From Lachnospiraceae bacterium (lineage in GTDB: Bacteria; Bacillota; Clostridia; Lachnospirales; Lachnospiraceae): a DNA stretch of 64,000 bases. The notes below the pieces were generated by a model. The model was not told the DNA's origin and did no database searches. It saw nothing but the letters and a program-made list of their open reading frames with translations. The stretch's first letter is position 1. Each line of letters begins with the position of its first letter. Below are positions 36,606 through 44,956 of this stretch, piece after piece. The DNA lies in assembly GCA_022510705.1 (NCBI GenBank), contig JAFLSX010000002.1, positions 41,818 to 105,817 of the forward strand, in the 5' to 3' direction. The position numbers and the translations under genes are program-made.

Positions 36606-37454
36606 ATGGCACAGATAATTGACGGAAAAGCCATTTCCTCCCTGATAAAAGATGAACTGAAGGAAAAGGTCAGCAATTTAAAGGCACAGGGAAAGGAAAC
36701 CACATTGGCGGTGATTCAGGTGGGTGCGGATCCTGCCTCCACTGTATATGTGGGAAATAAGAAAAAAGCCTGTGAATATATCGGGATCAACTCCCTGGCA
36801 TACGAGCTTCCGGAAGAAACCGGTGAGGATGAGCTGTTAAACCTTATAGCAGAGCTGAATGCCAGAAAAGACGTAAACGGCATCTTGGTACAGCTGCCTT
36901 TGCCGGAGCATATTGATGAGGATAAAGTAATAAAAAGCATTGCGCCTGCCAAGGATGTGGACGGTTTTCATCCTCAGAATGTTGGCGCTCTTTGTATCGG
37001 TGAACCGGGTTTTGTTTCCTGTACGCCTGCCGGTATTATTGAACTGTTAAAGCGTTCGGGTATTGAAATAGAGGGAAAAGAATGTGTAGTAGTGGGCAGG
37101 AGTAATATTGTGGGAAAACCTATGGCACTTTTGCTGCTTAGAGAAAACGGTACGGTTACAGTTGCGCATTCCAAAACCGAGAATTTAAAAGAGATTACGA
37201 AAAGGGCCGATATTTTTGTGGCTGCTGTTGGAAAGCCTAAAATGATCACCAGAGAATATGTAAAAGAGGGTGCGGTGGTTATCGACGTGGGAATTCATCG
37301 CATGGAGAACAAAAAGCTTTGCGGGGATGTGGACTATGAGGATGTAGAACCGATCTGTAGTGCGATCACGCCGGTTCCGGGAGGCGTAGGCCCCATGACG
37401 ATTGCCATGCTGATGCATAATTGTGTAGAATCTTTAAACTTGCAGGAAGGTTAG
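36606..37454 (+). CDS. folD: Methylene-THF dehydrogenase / methenyl-THF cyclohydrolase
   Basis: A bifunctional enzyme that interconverts 5,10-methylene-, methenyl- and 10-formyl-THF with NADP(H). 282 residues, with the catalytic Lys region (VGNKKKACEYIG), the GILVQLPLP and DVDGFHPQNVG segments, the nucleotide motif VVGRSNIVGKP and the C-terminal PGGVGPMT. AAGGAG lies before the ATG, and it follows fhs by 26 nt in the same operon. Confidence 0.97.
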   Translation: MAQIIDGKAISSLIKDELKEKVSNLKAQGKETTLAVIQVGADPASTVYVGNKKKACEYIGINSLAYELPEETGEDELLNLIAELNARKDVNGILVQLPLPEHIDEDKVIKSIAPAKDVDGFHPQNVGALCIGEPGFVSCTPAGIIELLKRSGIEIEGKECVVVGRSNIVGKPMALLLLRENGTVTVAHSKTENLKEITKRADIFVAAVGKPKMITREYVKEGAVVIDVGIHRMENKKLCGDVDYEDVEPICSAITPVPGGVGPMTIAMLMHNCVESLNLQEG

Positions 37455-37463
37455 GAGTTCCTT

Positions 37464-38906
37464 ATGAAATGTCCCAATTGCGGAACAGACATGAAGGATG
37501 GCAATCTTTACTGTGAGGTGTGTGGTGAAGAGATACATATTGTGCCAGACTTTGAACCTGAAATTGAATATAGTATAACGGAAACGCTGTCCGGCATCAG
37601 GGACGAAGTCTTAGAGGAAGTTCCTGATGATAAGACGGTATTGAAAGAACAGGACGGTTTTTCTAAGCGCATAAACATCAGACGTATCATGATCATTGTC
37701 TGCTTAACTGTTCTGCTATGCGGTATTGTGATCATAATTGTCGCAGGTATACGAGATTACCGCCGTAATTCGGTACAGTATCAGATTTCACAGGCGCAGA
37801 CCTGTGTGGCTTCCGGAAATATGGAGGGAGCCATTGACTATTATGAAAGAGCAGTGGAACTGGAGGAAAATATCAATCTACGGCTCCAATTGGCGGCACT
37901 TTATGAACAGAGCGGACAGAATCAGGAATATGTAAGCTGCCTGAGTCTTATTATTTCCTCTCCCGAGACATCGGCGGAGGAACTGGAAGTTGCTTATAAA
38001 AGGCTGATCGCATATTTTCGTGATAGGGAAGATTACGCATCCATCCATACGCTTTTAACGAATACGAAGAATGAAAACATTCTCGATATGTTTCAACATT
38101 ATATGGCGGCCCCGCCGGAGTTTAGTTATGCCGCCGGTACCTATGCGGAGGTCATTCCGCTCAAACTGACGGCCAGTAACCGGGGAACTATATATTATAC
38201 CTTGGACGGTACCCTTCCCAATGAGAGCAGTGAGGTTTATACGACCCCTATTTTTCTGGAAACGGGAACTTATGAAATAGCCGCTATATTTGTAAACGAG
38301 TACGGCATTACCAGTGAAGTGGTTGCCAGAACTTATATTATCGATGTTTTAAAGCCACCGGCGCCTGAGGTGGAAACCTATAGCGGGGAATACACCGCAC
38401 CTACTATGATAAAAGTTTCGGTACCTGCGGATGGCACTGTTTATTATACAACAGACGGCACTACTCCCACGGATCATTCCACAAGGTATACAGGGGCCAT
38501 TCCTATGCCGCTGGGAAAAACTACTTTTAAATTTATCACTTACAATGAAGAAGGTGTATCGGGCAGTACTACTACAAGACAATATGAATTAGTGCTTCCC
38601 ACTGATTTTACAGTGGATATGGCGTTGCATGGTGTTAAGGAAGAATTGATCCAAAGCGGCAAACTTCTGGATATGGAAGGGACGATTGCAGGCAATCTGC
38701 CGGGAAGATACCTGTACGTATTCCATTCCGCACAGACTCTTTCGGGTGCCGGCGATTTTTATATCCTGGCCGAAATCTACGAGGATGCCGACGGTGTACA
38801 GAATATGACAGGTACCCTTTATGCAGTAGGTATCTATACGGGAAGTTATTATCAGTTATTCCTGGAAATCTCCGATAGTCCCGTTTTGGAACCGATTAAC
38901 GATTAA
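37464..38906 (+). CDS. Zinc-ribbon membrane protein with TPR and chitobiase-like C-terminal repeats
   Basis: A 480-residue protein. It begins with a zinc ribbon (Cys at 3, 6, 17 and 20; CPNC and CEVC), has one membrane helix at about 75-96, then an outside part: a TPR-like helical stretch (GNMEGAIDYYERAVELEENI near 110-130) and two CHB_HEX_C-type beta domains, each with YYTLDGTLPN- or YYTTDGTTPT-type motifs (about 230-290 and 310-370), ending in an unassigned domain. The ribbon stays in the cytoplasm. Function unknown; the architecture suggests a sensor or wall-binding protein. It starts 9 nt after folD and may be in the same operon. Confidence 0.8.
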   Translation: MKCPNCGTDMKDGNLYCEVCGEEIHIVPDFEPEIEYSITETLSGIRDEVLEEVPDDKTVLKEQDGFSKRINIRRIMIIVCLTVLLCGIVIIIVAGIRDYRRNSVQYQISQAQTCVASGNMEGAIDYYERAVELEENINLRLQLAALYEQSGQNQEYVSCLSLIISSPETSAEELEVAYKRLIAYFRDREDYASIHTLLTNTKNENILDMFQHYMAAPPEFSYAAGTYAEVIPLKLTASNRGTIYYTLDGTLPNESSEVYTTPIFLETGTYEIAAIFVNEYGITSEVVARTYIIDVLKPPAPEVETYSGEYTAPTMIKVSVPADGTVYYTTDGTTPTDHSTRYTGAIPMPLGKTTFKFITYNEEGVSGSTTTRQYELVLPTDFTVDMALHGVKEELIQSGKLLDMEGTIAGNLPGRYLYVFHSAQTLSGAGDFYILAEIYEDADGVQNMTGTLYAVGIYTGSYYQLFLEISDSPVLEPIND

Positions 38907-38930
38907 AAATACAAACCGCCAAAAGAAACT

Positions 38931-38952
38931 GGCAGAATGAGAGGAAAAAATG
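38931..38952 (+). promoter_or_regulatory. Translation start region shared by the two Nfn-type genes
   Basis: The 22 nt ending at the start codon of the nfnA-like gene (GGCAGAATGAGAGGAAAAA then ATG) recur exactly at 39877-39898 before the nfnB-like gene. The common GAGAGG ribosome site with the same spacing would give matched translation of the two subunits. Confidence 0.7.
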
Positions 38953-39828
38953 TATAAGATTATTGATGCAAAACAACTAACTGACACAATTTTTCAAATG
39001 GAAGTAGAGGCTGTAAGAATAGCAAAGGCCTGCCAGCCGGGACAATTTGTAATTGTCAGAATGGATGAAGAAGGAGAAAGAATTCCGCTTACCATCTGCG
39101 ATTATAACAGGGAAAAAGGTACGATCACAATTGTATTTCAGATCGTGGGTGCTGCAACGCAGATGATGGCAGGATTGAAGATTGGAGATTCTTTCCATGA
39201 TTTTGTAGGACCTCTTGGATGTCCCTCGGAATTTGTATCAGAGGATTTGGAAAGCCTAAAAAAGAAAAAGATGCTTTTTGTTGCAGGCGGCGTAGGTACT
39301 GCACCCGTATATCCACAGGTAAAGTGGCTGCACGAGCATGGTATTGAAACTGATGTGATCGTAGGCGCTAAAACAAAAGATCTGGTGATCTTAGAGAAGG
39401 AAATGGAAGCGGTGGCAGGTAATCTGTATATCACCACCGACGACGGTTCCTATGGCAGAAGCGGCATGGTAACCCAGACCATTCAGGATTTGGTAAACGA
39501 GGGTAAACACTATGATATCTGCGTTGCCATCGGTCCCATGATCATGATGAAATTTGTCTGCAAGCTGACAAAGGAGTTAGGTCTGCCCACAATCGTCAGC
39601 TTAAATCCTATTATGGTGGACGGCACGGGAATGTGCGGCGCCTGCCGTGTCAGCGTGGACGGAAAAGTGAAATTTGCCTGTGTGGACGGACCGGAATTTG
39701 ACGGCCATCAGGTGGATTTTGACGAGGCCATGCAAAGACAACAGATTTATAAGACTGCAGAAGGCAGAGCATTTTTAAAGGCAAAAGAAGGCAGTACGCA
39801 TCACGGAGGCTGTGGCAACTGTCATTAA
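38950..39828 (+). CDS. nfnA: NfnA-type FAD/NAD and [2Fe-2S] subunit (ferredoxin-NADP reductase alpha-like)
   Basis: 292 residues of the ferredoxin-NADP+ reductase / dihydroorotate dehydrogenase electron-transfer family. An N-terminal FAD domain (RIPLTICDYN) is followed by a nucleotide domain (LFVAGGVGTAPVYPQ) and a C-terminal [2Fe-2S] cluster with Cys in GMCGACRV and KFACVDGP, plus a final Cys. With the next gene it forms the NADH-dependent ferredoxin:NADP+ oxidoreductase, which bifurcates electrons between NAD(H), ferredoxin and NADP(H). Its 67-nt gap to nfnB and identical start regions support co-expression. A sulfide dehydrogenase subunit is the older label for this family. Confidence 0.88.
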   Translation: MYKIIDAKQLTDTIFQMEVEAVRIAKACQPGQFVIVRMDEEGERIPLTICDYNREKGTITIVFQIVGAATQMMAGLKIGDSFHDFVGPLGCPSEFVSEDLESLKKKKMLFVAGGVGTAPVYPQVKWLHEHGIETDVIVGAKTKDLVILEKEMEAVAGNLYITTDDGSYGRSGMVTQTIQDLVNEGKHYDICVAIGPMIMMKFVCKLTKELGLPTIVSLNPIMVDGTGMCGACRVSVDGKVKFACVDGPEFDGHQVDFDEAMQRQQIYKTAEGRAFLKAKEGSTHHGGCGNCH

Positions 39829-39895
39829 TATCACATCGAAACAAAATAGAATTCAAATAAAATGTAAGCCGTTTACGGCAGAATGAGAGGAAAAA

Positions 39896-41281
39896 ATGGA
39901 CGTAATGAAGAAAGTGCCGGTTCGCGAGCAGGAACCTCAGGTGCGCGCGGCAAATTTTGAAGAAGTATGCTTAGGTTATAATAAGGAGGAAGCGATGGAA
40001 GAAGCTTCCCGTTGTATTGGCTGTAAGAATGCCCAGTGTATTCAGGGGTGCCCTGTAGCTATTAATATTCCGGGTTTTATCGATCGTATTAAAACAGGAG
40101 ATGTGGAAGGTGCTTATCAGGTTATCAGCGAGTCCTCTGCATTACCTGCAGTTTGCGGCCGTGTATGCCCTCAGGAAAGCCAGTGCGAAGGAAAATGTAT
40201 CCGGGGCATCAAAGGTGAACCGATTTCCATCGGTAAGTTGGAACGTTTTGCTGCTGACTGGGCAAGAGAAAACGGTATTAAGCCGGAAGGTGCCAAAGAT
40301 AAGAATGGTAAGAAGGTGGCTGTGATCGGTTCGGGCCCCGCAGGTCTTACCTGTGCAGGTGATCTGGCCAAGATGGGCTATGATGTGACTATTTTTGAAG
40401 CGCTGCATGAGCCCGGAGGCGTATTGGTATACGGCATTCCCGAGTTCCGTCTGCCCAAGGAAGCGGTTGTGGCAAAAGAGATTGAAAATGTAAAAGGACT
40501 GGGGGTTAAGATTGAAACCAATGTGGTAGTGGGTAAATCCGTTACCATTGATGAACTCCTTTCTGAGGAGGGCTTTTCCGCGGTATTTATTGGCTCCGGT
40601 GCGGGTCTTCCTAAGTTTATGGGTATTCCCGGAGAAAATGCTAACGGAGTGTTCTCGGCAAACGAATATCTGACCAGAAGCAATTTGATGAAAGCATTCA
40701 GTGAAGATTCCAATACACCCATCATGAGAGGTAAAAAGGTAGCGGTAGTAGGCGGAGGAAATGTAGCTATGGATGCTGCCAGAACTGCGTTGCGGTTGGG
40801 GGCAGAGGTGCATATTGTATACCGAAGAAGTGAAGAAGAACTGCCCGCCCGTGTGGAAGAAGTGCATCATGCCAAGGAAGAAGGAATTATCTTTGATTTA
40901 TTGACCAATCCGGTCGAAATCTTGCAGGATGAAAAAGGTTGGGTAACCGGCATGAAATGTATCAGAATGGAACTGGGTGCACCGGATGAATCCGGCAGAA
41001 GACGTCCGGTGGAAGTGGCCGGCTCCGAATTTGTTATCGATGTGGATACGGTTATTATGTCTTTGGGAACTTCCCCCAATCCATTGATCTCTTCTACGAC
41101 GGAAGGTTTGGAAACTAACAAGTGGAAATGTATTATTGCGGAGGAAGAGAACGGCAAAACCACCAAGGAAGGCGTTTATGCCGGCGGTGATGCGGTAACG
41201 GGTGCTGCAACCGTTATTCTGGCTATGGGTGCCGGAAAAGCGGGTGCAAAAGGTATTGACGAGTATCTTCGCAATAAATAA
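39896..41281 (+). CDS. nfnB: NfnB-type large subunit (glutamate synthase small-subunit-like)
   Basis: 461 residues. The N-terminal part carries two [4Fe-4S] cysteine sets (CIGCKNAQCIQGCPV and CGRVCPQESQCEGKC), and then come two Rossmann domains (VIGSGPAGLTCAGDLAKMG; VVGGGNVAMDAARTALRLG) for FAD and NADP(H). The family is shared with GltD-type glutamate synthase small subunits. The NfnA partner immediately upstream makes NfnB the better call: no GltB large subunit lies nearby. Located in the cytoplasm, the complex links the NADPH pool (also served by isocitrate dehydrogenase here) to ferredoxin and NADH. Confidence 0.88.
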   Translation: MDVMKKVPVREQEPQVRAANFEEVCLGYNKEEAMEEASRCIGCKNAQCIQGCPVAINIPGFIDRIKTGDVEGAYQVISESSALPAVCGRVCPQESQCEGKCIRGIKGEPISIGKLERFAADWARENGIKPEGAKDKNGKKVAVIGSGPAGLTCAGDLAKMGYDVTIFEALHEPGGVLVYGIPEFRLPKEAVVAKEIENVKGLGVKIETNVVVGKSVTIDELLSEEGFSAVFIGSGAGLPKFMGIPGENANGVFSANEYLTRSNLMKAFSEDSNTPIMRGKKVAVVGGGNVAMDAARTALRLGAEVHIVYRRSEEELPARVEEVHHAKEEGIIFDLLTNPVEILQDEKGWVTGMKCIRMELGAPDESGRRRPVEVAGSEFVIDVDTVIMSLGTSPNPLISSTTEGLETNKWKCIIAEEENGKTTKEGVYAGGDAVTGAATVILAMGAGKAGAKGIDEYLRNK

Positions 41282-41292
41282 AAGGAGCGCAT

Positions 41293-41592
41293 ATGATAAA
41301 GCATATTGTTTTATGGAATTTTAATCCGGAAATGACGGCTGAAGAGAAAAAGGCTGCAGGGGATAAGATGAAATCCCTGTTAGAGCCTATTAAGGAGCTG
41401 GTGGATGGTGCAGTGGACATTCGGGTGGTAGTAAACGAACTGGAGTCCAGCAACCGTGAGATCGCATTGATCGGTACCTATGAAACGGTTGAAGCACTGA
41501 AAGCCTATCAGGTTCATCCTGCTCATGTAGAAGCCGGAAAGTTTGTAAGAAGCGTGACGTGTGACCGCGCCTGTCTGGATTATGAGGAATAA
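41293..41592 (+). CDS. Dabb-domain (stress-responsive alpha/beta barrel) protein
   Basis: 99 residues, one Dabb dimeric ferredoxin-like domain: starts MIKHIVLWNF, with the HPAHVEAGKFV segment near the C-terminus that is typical. Such proteins form dimers; most have no assigned reaction. It starts 12 nt after nfnB with AAAGGAG, so it is probably co-transcribed. A function tied to the Nfn complex is not supported by anything visible. Confidence 0.85.
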   Translation: MIKHIVLWNFNPEMTAEEKKAAGDKMKSLLEPIKELVDGAVDIRVVVNELESSNREIALIGTYETVEALKAYQVHPAHVEAGKFVRSVTCDRACLDYEE

Positions 41593-41618
41593 AAGATTTC
41601 CCAACTGGAGGAATAGAT

Positions 41619-42458
41619 ATGCCATGGTGTCCACAATGTAAAAACGAGTACAAGGAAGGAATCACAGTCTGCACAGACTGTGGCTGTGAATTGGTTTCCG
41701 ATGAGACGGAAAGCTATAAACCTCTTACTTTTGGAAGTAAGGAAGAGCTTTCCGAATTGGAAGATTTTTTGAAATACAGCGGTATTTCTAAAGTCAGAAT
41801 TTCTGAAAGCCGGGATGCAGCCGAAAGCGCGCAGAAGAGTGAAGAGGAAGCTATAAAAGAGGATTATGAACTCTTTGTAGATGAGACGGTCTTTGAAAAA
41901 GCCGCAAAATTAGTCTATATTTATAAGCGCCAGAAAGCGGAATCGGAGCCGGAAGAAAAAACACCGATTGCACCCTCGGCCCTGTATGAAAACAGTGCGG
42001 AGAGAGCGGCAGACAACAAATCGTCGGCTTATATGCTGCTCATAGTGGGAGGATTGGGCCTGTTAGTGATCGTGCTGGGAATCGCAGGTGTGCTGCCCTT
42101 TCATCTGACCGGTACTATGAAATACATGACCTACGGCATCATGAGTGCCCTATTTGTTCTGTTTGTAATTATGGGCATTATATCCATGAAATCCTACCAT
42201 ATTTTTGCAAAGAAAGCAGAGTCTGAGAATTCTTTGAGGAGTACGATTGAAAAATGGTGTCTCGAAAATGTAAAAGCCGAGAATATTGATGGAGAGATCA
42301 CTGCCGCTGAGGTCTCGGATGAAGAAAAATATTTTAAACGTACATCTTGGATGAAGGAGAAGATTTCAAAACAATTTCTCAATCTGGACGAAGCTTTTTT
42401 GGAAAATTTTGTAGATGAAATCTATGACAGGGTTTTTGAAGAAGAGAAAGAAGTATGA
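41619..42458 (+). CDS. Zinc-ribbon membrane protein with two helices, unknown
   Basis: 279 residues. Cys at 4, 7, 18 and 21 (CPQC, CTDC) form a zinc ribbon, followed by a soluble domain, a Glu/Lys-rich part, two membrane helices at about 133-155 and 165-188 and a C-terminal ~90-residue helical, charged domain (SLRSTIEKWCLENV onward). I do not know its role. The middle part with LEDFLKYSGISKVRIS resembles small DUF2007-like signal-transducing domains that often sit beside such ribbons. GGAGG lies before the ATG; its last codons overlap rlmH by 4 nt. Confidence 0.75.
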   Translation: MPWCPQCKNEYKEGITVCTDCGCELVSDETESYKPLTFGSKEELSELEDFLKYSGISKVRISESRDAAESAQKSEEEAIKEDYELFVDETVFEKAAKLVYIYKRQKAESEPEEKTPIAPSALYENSAERAADNKSSAYMLLIVGGLGLLVIVLGIAGVLPFHLTGTMKYMTYGIMSALFVLFVIMGIISMKSYHIFAKKAESENSLRSTIEKWCLENVKAENIDGEITAAEVSDEEKYFKRTSWMKEKISKQFLNLDEAFLENFVDEIYDRVFEEEKEV

Positions 42459-42934
42459 AAATATCCATTGTATGCGTAGGAAAGATAAAAGAAAAATTCT
42501 ATAAGGATGCAATGGAAGAATACTTAAAACGGCTTTCCCGCTATTGCAAAACGGAAGTTGTAGAAGTGACGGACGAGAGCACGCCGGACGGTGCAAGTCT
42601 TGTTTTAGAGGAACAGATCAAACGGCGAGAAGGCGAGCGGCTGCTTGCAAAGCTAAAAGAGGATGCCTATGTCATAACTTTGGAAATTGCAGGTGATAAG
42701 GAAGATTCCTTTTCTTTTTCAAATATCATAAAACAGGTCGGCATAAGCGGTAAGAGTCATATTCAGTTTGTGATCGGCGGTTCTTTGGGCCTGCATGAAA
42801 CGGTCAGTGCACGAGCGGATAAAAAGTTAAGCTTTTCCGATATGACCTTTCCCCATCAGTTGATGCGGGTCATCCTCTGTGAGCAGATTTACAGGGGGTA
42901 CCGTATTATGAACGGAGAGCCGTATCATAAATAA
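42455..42934 (+). CDS. rlmH: 23S rRNA (pseudouridine1915-N3)-methyltransferase
   Basis: A SPOUT methyltransferase of 159 residues that modifies pseudouridine 1915 in helix 69 of 23S rRNA. The N-terminus IVCVGKIKEKF and the C-terminal knot with FVIGGSLGLHE, LSFSDMTFPHQLMRVIL and EQIYRGYRIMNGEPYHK are full-length matches to the family. Its ATG overlaps the stop of the previous gene (ATGA), so it is translationally coupled. Confidence 0.97.
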   Translation: MKISIVCVGKIKEKFYKDAMEEYLKRLSRYCKTEVVEVTDESTPDGASLVLEEQIKRREGERLLAKLKEDAYVITLEIAGDKEDSFSFSNIIKQVGISGKSHIQFVIGGSLGLHETVSARADKKLSFSDMTFPHQLMRVILCEQIYRGYRIMNGEPYHK

Positions 42935-42956
42935 ATTAAAAAACAGGAGGAGAAAA

Positions 42957-43313
42957 ATGAGTTTAAAATTTGGTGATTTTAGTAATGTAGACATATTCGG
43001 AATGCATGTGGACTATATTCAGATTTTAATTATTGCCGCACTGGTTTTCTTTGTGTTTATCATTGCATTGGTTATTATTTTAGTCAATGTAAAGGGAAAG
43101 AAGAATAAGAAGGTTCCCAATATGCAGCCGATGCAGGGATTTCAGCAGACGCAGCAGATACAAACATACCAGACGGCAGGACAGGTACAGTCAGCGCAAT
43201 CCAATCAGGCGGTTTCAGCCGGGGGCATTACGATGCGCTTTTGTCCGTCCTGTGGTGGCAAACTGGTGCCTGAATCAAGTTTCTGTGTACAATGCGGTAC
43301 CAAGATTAGATAG
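42957..43313 (+). CDS. Membrane-anchored C-terminal zinc-ribbon protein
   Basis: 118 residues: an N-terminal amphipathic stretch, one membrane helix at about 21-45, a Gln-rich linker (repeated GFQQTQQIQTY-like text, residues ~65-90), then a zinc ribbon with CPSC and CVQC at about 97-115. The ribbon is cytoplasmic if the Lys-rich stretch after the helix is inside. Function unknown. AGGAGG precedes the ATG; it follows rlmH by 22 nt and ends at a terminator. Confidence 0.72.
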   Translation: MSLKFGDFSNVDIFGMHVDYIQILIIAALVFFVFIIALVIILVNVKGKKNKKVPNMQPMQGFQQTQQIQTYQTAGQVQSAQSNQAVSAGGITMRFCPSCGGKLVPESSFCVQCGTKIR

Positions 43314-43341
43314 TGGAAAAACAGAATTCACAAATATTTTT

Positions 43342-43375
43342 AAAGGGGAACTTACGGGTTCCCCTTTCATTTTAG
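43342..43375. terminator. Intrinsic terminator between rlmH operon and CAP gene
   Basis: AAAGGGGAAC (43342-43351) pairs with GTTCCCCTTT (43358-43367), 6-nt loop, followed by CATTTT; A-rich sequence before it also allows function for the minus-strand gene. Confidence 0.8.
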
Positions 43376-43408
43376 AATTGACGCGTATTCTTCTATAAAT
43401 GATTTTAA

Positions 43409-43945
43409 TTATTGCGCAAAAATCTGAACATAGTGGAGTTGTCCTTCCTCTGATAGATAGACAGCTGTTCCTATTTTGTTAAAATCGCCAACCAGATTCG
43501 CCTGATGCGAAGGAGAGGCAATCCACATCTCCATAACCTGAGAAACCGAATCCTGATATCTGGCAAGATTCTCGCCAACCAGTGGTGAGGGATATTGCAT
43601 TTCTACAAGGATATCTACATATTTTGTTCCATCCGGGCGGATATGCGACCAAGTGGTCACAATTTCCTGCGCACGGATACGTGCTACATATGTAAGCTGA
43701 TCATCCTGCGTCAATTCGTTCAAACCAAGACTAACACGATACTCATTGGTCTGACGAATGATTTCTGCTTCCATTTCAAGCAACTCTTCAGGTGATGGAG
43801 TCGTTGCTGCATCGGAATCCCCCGCCTGGCTGGTGTTTTGGTCAGAAGGTGCGGTTCCGTGCATAGATACATGGATTCCCCATGCCGTCACCAGTGTTAT
43901 TGTGGCGGCCACCAAGAAGGTCAGCCACCATTTTTTGGGCATCAT
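43409..43945 (-). CDS. Secreted/anchored CAP-domain (SCP/PR1-like) protein
   Basis: 178 residues from the ATG pair at 43940-43945, where AAGGAG lies 9 nt upstream. A longer frame reaches 44053 but would cover the promoter. An N-terminal helix (KKWWLTFLVAATITLVTAWG) anchors or exports it, then a Ser/Asp/Thr-rich linker, then the CAP domain: QTNEYRVSLGL, YVARIRAQEIVTTWSHIRPDG, GENLARY, and MWIASPSHQANLVG. His and Glu of the canonical pocket are present. Bacterial YkwD-like CAP proteins are common in spore formers and their ligand is unknown. Confidence 0.9.
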   Translation of the reverse strand: MMPKKWWLTFLVAATITLVTAWGIHVSMHGTAPSDQNTSQAGDSDAATTPSPEELLEMEAEIIRQTNEYRVSLGLNELTQDDQLTYVARIRAQEIVTTWSHIRPDGTKYVDILVEMQYPSPLVGENLARYQDSVSQVMEMWIASPSHQANLVGDFNKIGTAVYLSEEGQLHYVQIFAQ

Positions 43946-44024
43946 AATGAATTTCTCCTTACTTTGTGGGAAATAATTTCCAATTAAATTACTATCTGCT
44001 AATATATCTAAATCACTGTTTATA

Positions 44025-44053
44025 AGTATAAGGGAACTATAAAGTAATATCAA
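44025..44053 (-). promoter_or_regulatory. Promoter for the CAP-domain gene
   Basis: Minus strand TTGATA (complement 44048-44053), 17 nt, TATACT (44025-44030). It lies inside the longer possible frame and confirms the shorter start at 43945. Confidence 0.7.
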
Positions 44054-44153
44054 CCCAAATTAGTTATTACGCATATCATGAAATGTATTTGTTCTCTCAT
44101 TTGTAAAATTTTGTTTAATATTTATGGATTTTCTTTTATTGTAGAAAATGGTA

Positions 44154-44162
44154 TGTTATAAT
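44154..44162 (+). promoter_or_regulatory. Extended -10 promoter of lgt
   Basis: TGTTATAAT (44154-44162) fits TGn-TATAAT; no good -35 at the usual distance, so it would rely on the extended -10. The start codon is 42 nt downstream. Confidence 0.5.
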
Positions 44163-44203
44163 AAGCAAGCTCGAAAACATAACATTTCCCGTGGAGGATT
44201 TAT

Positions 44204-44956
44204 ATGTATAATGATTTATTTTCTGTTGGTCCCATTACCATACATACTTATGGTGTGATGATTGCAATCGGCGTGTTGGCGGCTCTGTTTTCCGGAGAGG
44301 CCAGAGCGAAAAAACGGGACATGAATGCCGATGTTTTATATCCCATGACTTTTTTATGTGTGGTTTTGGGGTTTTGTGCGGCAAAGGTGCTATTCTGTAT
44401 TGTGGAATGGAAGAGATTTATTCAAAACCCGTTAAGCATGCTGAGTAATAGCGGATTTGTGGTTTATGGAGGCATTTTGGGCGGTGTATTGACTGCTTAT
44501 GTGTACTGCAGGATTAAGAAGTTGAACTTTGTGGACTATTTTGATCTGATGCTTCCTTCGGTGGCATTGGCTCAAGGCTTCGGAAGGTTTGGCTGTTTCT
44601 TTGCGGGATGCTGCTATGGCAGGGAAACGAATTCTTTTATAGGAATTGCTTTTTCTCGCTCCGATTATGCACCAAATGGCGTAAAGTTGATTCCAACACA
44701 GCTGTTTTCCGGTGCGGGTATGTTTATCATTGCCGGTATTTTATTTTACTACGCAAAAAAAGAAAGGGCAAAAGCAAAAGTTGGTGCCCTGTATTTGATT
44801 CTTTACAGTATCGGCAGATTTAGTATAGAGTTTTTCCGAAATGATTATCGAGGAGCGGTGGGGATTTTTTCCACTTCCCAGTTTATTTCCTTTTTTATTT
44901 TGGCGCTGGGACTCCTTTTGTTTTTTCGGAAACAGAAAAGTGAGGAAAAGGCATGA
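44204..44956 (+). CDS. lgt: Prolipoprotein diacylglyceryl transferase
   Basis: A membrane enzyme that attaches diacylglycerol to the lipobox cysteine of lipoproteins. 250 residues, about seven helices; the family motif near LAQGFGRFGCFFAGCCYG and VVYGGILGG are clear. GGAGG lies before the ATG. Its end overlaps the ABC ATPase start by 4 nt (ATGA), so lgt and the ABC exporter pair form one operon. Confidence 0.94.
   Translation: MYNDLFSVGPITIHTYGVMIAIGVLAALFSGEARAKKRDMNADVLYPMTFLCVVLGFCAAKVLFCIVEWKRFIQNPLSMLSNSGFVVYGGILGGVLTAYVYCRIKKLNFVDYFDLMLPSVALAQGFGRFGCFFAGCCYGRETNSFIGIAFSRSDYAPNGVKLIPTQLFSGAGMFIIAGILFYYAKKERAKAKVGALYLILYSIGRFSIEFFRNDYRGAVGIFSTSQFISFFILALGLLLFFRKQKSEEKA

Noticed and set aside
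40142-40870. 242-codon minus-strand frame inside nfnB
   Set aside because: Antisense to conserved FeS and Rossmann motifs; low-complexity His/Ser/Phe product without ribosome site.
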